Source: DTU078 sp002397345 (GTDB lineage Bacteria; Bacillota; Clostridia; Oscillospirales; CAG-272). From it: a stretch of 32,473 bases of DNA. The notes under the pieces were generated by a model. The model searched no databases. It was not told where the DNA came from and saw only the letters and a program-made list of their open reading frames with translations. The first letter of the stretch is position 1. Each line of letters starts with the position of its first letter. The stretch is from contig CALLYE010000075.1 of the NCBI GenBank assembly GCA_937875545.1, positions 1 through 32,473 of the forward strand, written 5' to 3'. Positions 28,801 through 32,473 of this stretch are shown in pieces. The translations under genes and the position numbers were made by a program.

Positions 28801-30501
28801 ACGTTGTTCAAAGAAGTTGCGGATATCAAGACCGCCGATCAGCTTAATCTACCCACGCCGATACCGGTATACCACAACGTCGTGGCGCAGCCTACGGAGA
28901 TACAGAAAGAGCTAGTTCAGGAGCTTTCCGAACGCGCCGCCGCCGTCCATGCCGGAACCGTAGACGCTTCGGTAGATAATATGCTCAAGATTACGTCAGA
29001 TGGTCGCAAGCTGGGACTTGACCAGCGCGTTATCAATCCTGACCTTCCCGACGAGCCGCGGAGCAAGGTCAATATCTGTGTGGACAACATCGCAAAGATA
29101 TGGCGGGACGGTCAAACGGGCAAGCTGACGCAGCTTGTCTTTTGCGACCTTTCGACGCCCAAAGCCAAGCCGTCGCAGAGAGCGGCAGAAGCGGCGGAGC
29201 ACACTATCAACGGCACGGAGCTTCACGCTCTCGAAGCTCTGCTTGAAAAGGACGGTGAAGCGGAATCCGAACGCTTTACCATTTACGACGACATACGCGC
29301 CAAGCTCATTGACAGAGGTATCCCTCCGGAACAGATCGCGTTTATCCACGACGCCAATACCGAGGTTCGCAAGAAGGAGCTTTATGCGAAAGTACGCTCC
29401 GGCAATATCCGCGTTCTGCTCGGCAGCACCTTCAAAATGGGCAGCGGCATGAACGTGCAGGACAGGCTTGTGGCGCTCCACGACCTCGACGCGCCATGGC
29501 GTCCGGGAGACCTCGAACAACGGTCGGGGCGTATCATCAGGCAGGGCAATATGAACAAGGAAGTATACATCTACCGCTATGTCACCGAAGGGACGTTCGA
29601 CAGCTATCTCTGGCAGACGCTCGAAAACAAGCAGAAGTTCATCAGCCAGATCATGACTTCAAAATCGCCGGTGCGTTCCTGCGAAGACATCGACGCGACG
29701 GCGCTTTCTTATGCCGAAATCAAGGCGTTGTGCGCGGGCGATGAACGCATAAAAGAAAAGATGGACCTCGACATCGACGTTTCACGCCTGCGTCTGATGA
29801 AAGCCAGCCACCAGAGCCAGCAATACCGTCTCGAGGACAATCTGCTTAAATATTTCCCCGAACAAATTGAGCGCAGCAAAAGCTTCATCGCCGGATTTGA
29901 AGCGGATATGAAAACACTTTCCGAACATCCGCACCCGAAGGACGGTTTCATCGGTATGGAGGTCAAGGGCGATATGCTGACCGACAAGGACAATGCCGGC
30001 GCCGCTATCCTCGAAGCATTCAAGGACGCCAAGGGGCTTGAGCCGGTTCCTATCGGCAGTTATCGCGGTTTTGCCATGTCGCTGACCGTGGAGGACTTCG
30101 GGAGCGAGTACGTGCTGACACTCAAAGGGCGGATGACCCATCGCGTCGCGCTCGGCAAAGACGCGCGCGGCAATCTCACCCGTATCGACAACGCGCTGAA
30201 CCAGATGCCGGAGCGTCTTTCAAACGTGCAGTCTCAGCTTGAAAACCTGAATTCACAGGTCGAAGCGGCGAAAACCGAGGTCGGCAGGCCGTTTCCGCAG
30301 GAGGATGAGCTGCGCGTAAAATCCGCGCGGCTGGCGGAACTGAACACCGCGCTGAACATCGACGACCGGATGCCGTTGGAGCGTCAGGCGGACGAAACGA
30401 CCACAAAAAGTACGCGTCCTTCGGTGCTGGATAAGCTGAAAACGCTGCCCGCCCACGGCGCGCCGGATAAATCCTATAAAAAAGTAATGGAGGCAAGATG
30501 A
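22834..30501 (+). CDS. Giant N6-adenine methylase / SNF2-type helicase fusion
   Basis: The 2555-residue protein follows the layout of ICE-borne 'LtrC/SNF2-methylase' giants. Residues 1-257 are ArdC-like at the N-terminus. Residues 259-383 form a Gly/Asp/Glu-rich linker whose DNA also encodes tnpV in another frame. Two related modules lie at about 417-551 and 644-756. The methylase domain (about 900-1180) has ILEPAMGVGNFFG (from about 1014) and GNVPFGQY (about 1076) in place of NPPY, as usual in this family. The helicase domain has Walker A HEVGAGKT (about 1705-1712), DEAH (about 1867-1870), ATGTPVSNS, and motif VI QRSGRIIRQ (about 2228). It ends with a coiled-coil region and a PSVLDKLK tail. 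It probably modifies and remodels the transferred DNA. ATG 22834 follows AAGGAGG at 22818-22824. Confidence 0.92.
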   Translation: MPTKLQTYAQMAGRAATQITASRLEWTAFLTTVGRLYKYPYNEQLMIHAQRPDATACAEFDYWNEKMRRYVRRGSRGIALIDTTGDTPRLRYVFDVSDTGSRENSRAVNLWQMKPEHTDTVTAMLERNYDISGENGLSDQLERVASKLADEYWNDHQYDILHIIDDSFLEEYDDININVQFHRAAAVSITYALMSRCGLYPEHFFEHEDFQSIFDFNTPAAVAALGTAVSEINRRVLRQIEVTIKQYEREKIAERSITYGEQPDLQPERGLSDSRSDALGADGDRPTESPDSGQIREDAERLFEGASPDIMEQPASVGEAVPAPAGDRRDGEPETLADDAGAGEIGGSDGEPESVRPGEMDGAYEQLQGAGGGNDIRGADLQLNPTTWEATRGEQLTFFPSESEQIAYIEQAESVSYTPFAFSFAREDIDQVLRLGGNNDNSRMRVAAEFMKQKTPDEIAVFLRNEYKGGSGFKTDTGELSAWYTEGGIHLSRGRAAQYAPGAQIVSWRDAAERIGELLEQGQFATNVELAEMENYVRSQLAQSLWYLRHDFNEPAIEQGYLPIMEESRGGGFPDETKKLAEALAQSEFRTIITEEYEQFLNAYHDDRDLLRFHYHRADELLNGLYELALPWREYSTNMTEPPTLEMFITEDEINAALTYGSSVEGGKGRIYGYFTETHTPKEQIAFLKKEYGIGGHSHALSGASHSDEWHDSKGIRLKKGNCPDIEMSWNTVAKRISELVRKGRYLTPEERAKYEEIQRETTEPEPFPTFETAASASYDSKQPADLEENENIISSERFTVVETDEGYAVWDGLHDGYYVDDEGVTEEFTSEWQANDYLKQVKKEVSDKENTSPEMTAETVAVYPAEENHLPYDIIVERLHTGEPEHDPPTIQPTAENFRITDDNLGIGGAKAKFQMNMDAISTLKQIELEGRSATPDEQEVLAKYVGWGGLADAFDENKPNWENEFKALYAALSTEEYSAARASTLNAHYTSPIVIKAIYEAVGNMGFTAGNILEPAMGVGNFFGLLPDNMSGSKLYGIELDSITGRIAKQLYPKADITVAGFETTDRRDFFDLAVGNVPFGQYKVNDRAYNKLGFSVHNYFFAKSIDQVRPGGVIAFVTSRYTLDKQSPEVRKYIAQRAELLGAVRLPNNAFRANAGTEVVSDIIFLQKRDRPVDIEPEWVHLGENEDGFAINSYFIDHPEMILGLQTSESTQYGRRDFTVAPIEGLELADQLHGAIKYIRGTYTKTELPELGEGEEIDASIPADPNVKNYSYAVVDGEVYFRENSRMVKPELNAAAKERVRGMVELRDCVHHLIDLQMWESDSLSIRGEQQRLNQLYDDFTAKHGLINSRGNALAFADDSSYYLLCSLEVLDEEGGLERKADMFTKRTIKQNTVVTSVDTSAEALALSIAEKAKVDLPYMAELTGFTEDKLVAELRGVIFRDFGGLVPEQISKASFDLNRYDYVTADEYLSGNVRERLRLVQYISDFLPEDQARELMPNIEALQAAQPKDLDASEIEVRLGATWIDKSCIRQFMYETFNPPYYLQRSIEVNFSEYTAEWNITGKSQVGFNDINANVTYGTTRANAYRILEDSLNLRDIRIYDTVTDPDGKERRVLNSKETTLAQQKQQAIKEVFRDWIWRDPERRRLLITKYNEIFNSCRPREYDGRHIVFSGMNPEISLREHQKNAVAHILYGGNTLLAHEVGAGKTFEMAAAAMESKRLGLCQKSLFAVPNHLTEQWASEFLRLYPSANILVATKKDFETRNRKKFCSRIATGDYDAVIIGHSQFERIPVSQERQERLLREQIQEIEDGLDELKASHAERFTIKQLERTKKSLETRLDKLHDSRRKDDVVTFEQLGVDRLFVDEAHNYKNCFLYTKMRNVAGLSTTDAQKSSDMLLKCRYIDELTGSRGVVFATGTPVSNSMTELYTMQRYLQHSTIKRQGLSHFDCWASTFGETQTAIELAPEGTGYRARTRFAKFFNLPELMTLFKEVADIKTADQLNLPTPIPVYHNVVAQPTEIQKELVQELSERAAAVHAGTVDASVDNMLKITSDGRKLGLDQRVINPDLPDEPRSKVNICVDNIAKIWRDGQTGKLTQLVFCDLSTPKAKPSQRAAEAAEHTINGTELHALEALLEKDGEAESERFTIYDDIRAKLIDRGIPPEQIAFIHDANTEVRKKELYAKVRSGNIRVLLGSTFKMGSGMNVQDRLVALHDLDAPWRPGDLEQRSGRIIRQGNMNKEVYIYRYVTEGTFDSYLWQTLENKQKFISQIMTSKSPVRSCEDIDATALSYAEIKALCAGDERIKEKMDLDIDVSRLRLMKASHQSQQYRLEDNLLKYFPEQIERSKSFIAGFEADMKTLSEHPHPKDGFIGMEVKGDMLTDKDNAGAAILEAFKDAKGLEPVPIGSYRGFAMSLTVEDFGSEYVLTLKGRMTHRVALGKDARGNLTRIDNALNQMPERLSNVQSQLENLNSQVEAAKTEVGRPFPQEDELRVKSARLAELNTALNIDDRMPLERQADETTTKSTRPSVLDKLKTLPAHGAPDKSYKKVMEAR
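23609..23983 (+). CDS. tnpV: TnpV-family protein encoded out of frame inside the methylase-helicase gene
   Basis: The 124-residue product reads MENNLTYNRNGDYLIPDLTL at the start, then LGKYGRMRKDYLKEHRP, LLLSEKLYPHLREIDETANR and WTGLMNNCKAQAEEMIFAEL. This is the full-length pattern of TnpV, a small protein found on Tn4451-type and related elements. It lies entirely inside the 22834-30501 gene, in the +1 frame relative to it. Its own ribosome binding site AAAGGAG (23594-23600) is 8 nt before the ATG. The overlapped part of the giant protein is low-complexity, as expected if that stretch is mainly constrained by TnpV. The function of TnpV is not established. A mistaken call is unlikely given match length and ribosome binding site. 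Confidence 0.85.
   Translation: MENNLTYNRNGDYLIPDLTLSEQTEIAPQSLLTLGKYGRMRKDYLKEHRPILWNSLLLSEKLYPHLREIDETANRRLSRMMPELVKLAGVTESLKASDPVKWTGLMNNCKAQAEEMIFAELIYS
25910..25942 (+). repeat. Perfect 15-bp inverted repeat with 3-nt loop inside the methylase coding sequence
   Basis: GCTTACTTCCCGACA (25910-25924) and TGTCGGGAAGTAAGC (25928-25942) are exact reverse complements around ATA. The encoded residues (GLLPDNMSGSKLYG) are ordinary for the methylase domain, so the palindrome is carried within functional coding sequence. It could be a protein-binding or recombination site, an mRNA hairpin, or the product of a quasi-palindrome template switch. Confidence 0.75.
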
Positions 30502-31307
30502 TTATGGATAACGAAAAATTTAATAAAGAGCGAGAGGCGCTTCGCAATATGCCCGTATACAAATATCCGGCGTCTTACGCCCGCGAGCATGACGAGCTGG
30601 AGCAATACCGGACTTCCCACAAAGCGAATATCGCCTGCAGAGACGCCATTGACGGCGCTATCCGGGACAATTACCGAAATAACTGCCTCGGTAATGATAC
30701 CGCAAAACAGGTTATCGCCGAATTCGGTTTTGAGCGAACGCTCTATGTCCTCGCCAACACCGTGCGCGAAAAGGATTGGGATGGACGATTCTCGCGCAGC
30801 AACAAAGATTGGGCGCGAACGATTCCTGTATTTGAAGATGCGAACGGCTGGGGCGACGACCGCAGTCGTGATTTTATTGTCGATAAAAGCCACCCCGGTC
30901 TGGTCGATTTGTTCGTCAATCAGGCACGGCGCGAGTATCTTTTATCGCAGCCGCTGACTAAAGAAGATATTCATTATGAGGCGGCGCGGGTATTGGGAAA
31001 ATTGCAAGAGCTGAAAGAGCCGAACAGTCCCGGCGGCACACATTTCATGGCTGAGATCTCGCCGAATTTTCTTTTGCGGGCAAAGTCGAAGGATACGGCG
31101 AAGCTGTCGGCAATGCTGCCGTTTCAGTCGTTGGCGCTTTCCACACTGGACGACCGCAAAGGCGTATTCGTCATGATTGCCAAAGACGAAAACCGCAATC
31201 AGCCGCTTCAAAAGCGTAAGCCATCCGTCCGTGACAAACTGCAAAAGACGGAGCTCGAGCTGAAGCCGACCATTCCGCCGCAAAAGACGACAGAACAGGA
31301 ACGGTGA
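30498..31307 (+). CDS. DUF3849-family protein
   Basis: The 269-residue product contains the DUF3849 domain (about 18-150): PVYKYPASYAREHDELEQYR, SHKANIACRDAIDGAIRDNY, ERTLYVLANTVREKDWDGR and HPGLVDLFVNQARREY. A second conserved part (about 158-240) has LGKLQELKEPNSPGGTHFMA and LPFQSLALSTLDDRKGVF. It ends in a KPSVRDKLQK tail like the tails of other proteins in this element. No catalytic motif is seen and the function is unknown; it is probably cytoplasmic. The start ATG 30498 overlaps the upstream stop (ATGA). ATG 30504 is better spaced from GGAGG (30489-30493) and may be the real start. Confidence 0.88.
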   Translation: MIMDNEKFNKEREALRNMPVYKYPASYAREHDELEQYRTSHKANIACRDAIDGAIRDNYRNNCLGNDTAKQVIAEFGFERTLYVLANTVREKDWDGRFSRSNKDWARTIPVFEDANGWGDDRSRDFIVDKSHPGLVDLFVNQARREYLLSQPLTKEDIHYEAARVLGKLQELKEPNSPGGTHFMAEISPNFLLRAKSKDTAKLSAMLPFQSLALSTLDDRKGVFVMIAKDENRNQPLQKRKPSVRDKLQKTELELKPTIPPQKTTEQER

Positions 31308-31311
31308 CGCC

Positions 31312-31647
31312 ATGAGCCGAAAGCGAAACATACAGGTCATCTTCTGGGTGACCAAAAAAGAACGCGATATGATACAGGAGAAGATGGCGCAGCTCGGCAC
31401 CGAAAACATGAGCGCATATCTCCGTAAAATTGCTGTCGACGGCTACATCGTCAAACTGGATTTGCCGGAGCTGCATGAGATGGTGTCGCTCCTCAGACGC
31501 TCGAGCAACAACCTTAACCAGATCGCCCGCCGCGTGAACGAAACCGGGTATTTTTACGCCGCTGACATGGAGGATATGCTCCAGAAGCAGGAGCAGTTAT
31601 GGCAGGCGGCGGGCAAAATAATCACCGCTCTGGCGGCAATCAGATAA
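31312..31647 (+). CDS. mobC: MobC-type relaxosome accessory protein
   Basis: The 111-residue product has an N-terminal ribbon-helix-helix-like part (NIQVIFWVTKKERDMIQEKM and MSAYLRKIAVDGYIV) and the MobC signature LRRSSNNLNQIARRVNETG. MobC proteins bind near the origin of transfer and help the relaxase open the DNA. It lies 4 nt after the DUF3849 gene and about 580 nt before the relaxase, the usual neighbourhood. The ribosome binding site is weak (AGGAACGG), so it may depend on translation from upstream. A terminator-like hairpin follows at 31667. Confidence 0.92.
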   Translation: MSRKRNIQVIFWVTKKERDMIQEKMAQLGTENMSAYLRKIAVDGYIVKLDLPELHEMVSLLRRSSNNLNQIARRVNETGYFYAADMEDMLQKQEQLWQAAGKIITALAAIR

Positions 31648-31666
31648 GGAGCATCTGCCATGTGTG

Positions 31667-31706
31667 CGGGGGCGGCTGCGGCAGCGTGAGCCATCCCCGT
31701 TTTTTT
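31667..31706 (+). terminator. Rho-independent terminator after mobC
   Basis: A GC-rich stem has GGGG and GGCT on the left (31669-31677) and AGCC and CCCC on the right (31689-31698), with an inner GCTG/CAGC pairing at the top. Seven T follow at 31700-31706. It separates mobC from the CD1845-like gene. Confidence 0.65.
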
Positions 31707-31774
31707 CATATCCTTGCAGAAATGCGACTTTTACGTTACACTTATATTACTACACCGGAAGGTAGGAAAATTTC

Positions 31775-32065
31775 ATGCGTTTTATCTTAAAAATACTCGC
31801 TGCGCCCGTCGTGACGGCGCTCGCAATAGTCACATGGTTCTTCGCGTTTCTACTCAACCTGTCCTCGTTTGTGTTCGGTCTTGCTGGAACACTGCTTGGT
31901 ATCTGCGGCGTAATAATTATCTTTACTGCCTCTGTCGTAAACGGTATCATCGTCCTCGTTATCGCGTTCCTCGTCAGCCCTTTCGGTTTACCGATGCTGG
32001 CGGCGTGGCTATTGGGGCAGGTACAGCGGCTGCGTTATGCGATACAGGATAAGATATACGGATGA
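31775..32065 (+). CDS. CD1845-family small membrane protein
   Basis: The 96-residue product is almost wholly hydrophobic, with three predicted membrane segments (about 8-30, 34-53 and 56-78), the conserved FLVSPFGLPMLAAWLLG stretch and a basic C-terminal tail (QRLRYAIQDKIYG). It matches the CD1845-like family found next to relaxase genes in clostridial conjugative elements; its role is unknown. The start ATG 31775 has a GGAAGG-type site at 31758-31763. It is followed by an AT-rich spacer with a terminator. Confidence 0.85.
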   Translation: MRFILKILAAPVVTALAIVTWFFAFLLNLSSFVFGLAGTLLGICGVIIIFTASVVNGIIVLVIAFLVSPFGLPMLAAWLLGQVQRLRYAIQDKIYG

Positions 32066-32144
32066 ATGGATGATCGTTTTCAATAACGCACGAAAAGATT
32101 ATATAAAATCTTGTTTTATGTAAATTTAAAAAATGAATAGCAAG

Positions 32145-32183
32145 AAATCGACCCGCGTTTTTAAAGAAACAGGTCGATTTTTT
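32145..32183 (+). terminator. Rho-independent terminator between the CD1845-like gene and the relaxase gene
   Basis: AAATCGACC (32145-32153) pairs with GGTCGATTT (32172-32180), and a T run continues to 32183. Relaxase expression therefore probably starts from a promoter in or after this AT-rich spacer, or from readthrough. Confidence 0.65.
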
Positions 32184-32223
32184 ATATATCAAATTTTCCG
32201 GTACATTTAGGAAGGAGGCTCGC

Positions 32224-32473
32224 ATGGCGACAACCCGCATCATCTCCATGCACAAAAGCAGCGGCAAGACGGTCGCGCAATGTCTGACCAACCGCACAGA
32301 TTACGCGAAAAACCTGGACAAAACGAAGAACGGCGAGCTGATTACTTCCTACGCCTGCGACCCGGCGACGGTGGACGCCGAATTTCTTCTGTCGAAGCGG
32401 CAATACGCCGTGCTAACCGGCAGAACGCAGGACAGCGACGTGATCGCCTACCAGATACGCCAGTCGTTCAAGC
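32224..32473 (+). CDS. MobA/VirD2-type relaxase, N-terminal part (cut by right edge)
   Basis: Only the first 83 residues are in the window. They read MATTRIISMHKSSGKTVAQC, then LTNRTDYAKNLDKTKNGELI, SYACDPATVDAEFLLSKRQY and DVIAYQIRQSFK, matching relaxases of Tn1549/CTn-type elements (relaxase/mobilization nuclease family). The Tyr in TDYAKN is the likely active-site nucleophile that nicks the origin of transfer and stays bound to the strand; the metal-binding His motif lies beyond the edge. The start ATG 32224 follows AGGAAGGAGG at 32209-32218. Confidence 0.92.
   Translation, partial: MATTRIISMHKSSGKTVAQCLTNRTDYAKNLDKTKNGELITSYACDPATVDAEFLLSKRQYAVLTGRTQDSDVIAYQIRQSFK

Noticed and set aside
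31659..31688. Nine-residue Ala-rich open frame (MCAGAAAAA) after a good ribosome binding site
   Set aside because: It lies within the terminator stem sequence and has no sign of selection; it is probably a by-product of the GC-rich hairpin.

Overview
The window is a long stretch of an integrative and conjugative element (ICE) of the Tn1549 / Clostridioides difficile CTn type, from a Clostridia-like Firmicute, probably a gut anaerobe with G+C a little over half. This rests on the gene set: families named after C. difficile genes (CD1108-like, CD1845-like), PcfB, Maff2, PrgI, DUF4315, DUF4366, DUF3789, TTRAP, TnpV, DUF3849, MobC and the start of a MobA/VirD2-type relaxase. All convincing genes are on the + strand, and most have strong AAGGAGG-type ribosome binding sites. 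I see no rRNA, tRNA, CRISPR array or insertion sequence. No stretch longer than about 230 bases lacks a gene.

Layout. 1-232: a possible serine-recombinase remnant, a terminator and a GC-rich hairpin. 233-2383: maintenance and replication genes (ParB; a RepA-like DUF6017 protein), each followed by a terminator, then a 17-codon remnant of a DpnD/PcfM-like gene. 2384-7221: an accessory block with one membrane-anchored protein and four secreted proteins. The four secreted proteins share a related C-terminal beta-rich domain, and the last one also carries a BspA-like region and a long Cys/His/Tyr-rich repeat region. 7259-13636: the type IV secretion core (PcfB, VirD4 coupling ATPase, Maff2, VirB6-like, PrgI, VirB4). 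13661-15808: a BRO-N/KilAC antirepressor, an unknown acidic protein and a beta-class DNA methyltransferase. 15805-20603: a CD1108-like protein, DUF4315, DUF4366, a small Cys protein, topoisomerase III and DUF3789. 20655-22762: an ArdC-like protein broken by an in-frame TGA, and TTRAP. 22834-31307: a 2555-residue methylase-helicase with tnpV embedded in another frame, and DUF3849. 31312-end: MobC, a CD1845-like membrane protein and the relaxase start.

How the parts work together (family knowledge plus inference): relaxase and MobC nick and pilot the DNA, VirD4/PcfB couple it to the VirB4/VirB6/PrgI/Maff2 channel, topoisomerase III and the methylase-helicase process or protect the DNA, ArdC and the methyltransferase act against restriction, and ParB/RepA maintain the excised circle. 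The secreted block may provide surface contact.

Several features look damaged or unusual: an in-frame TGA where homologues have Trp in the ArdC-like gene, HEIAR in place of HEIAH in the same protein, SPLY in place of SPPY in the methyltransferase, a CD1108-like protein without its usual peptidase domain, and the DpnD remnant. The element may be partly decayed or dependent on helpers. The most interesting structural signals are the overprinted tnpV gene, a 51-nt hairpin lying exactly between the ribosome binding site and start codon of the Maff2 gene, and a perfect 15-bp hairpin inside the methylase coding sequence.
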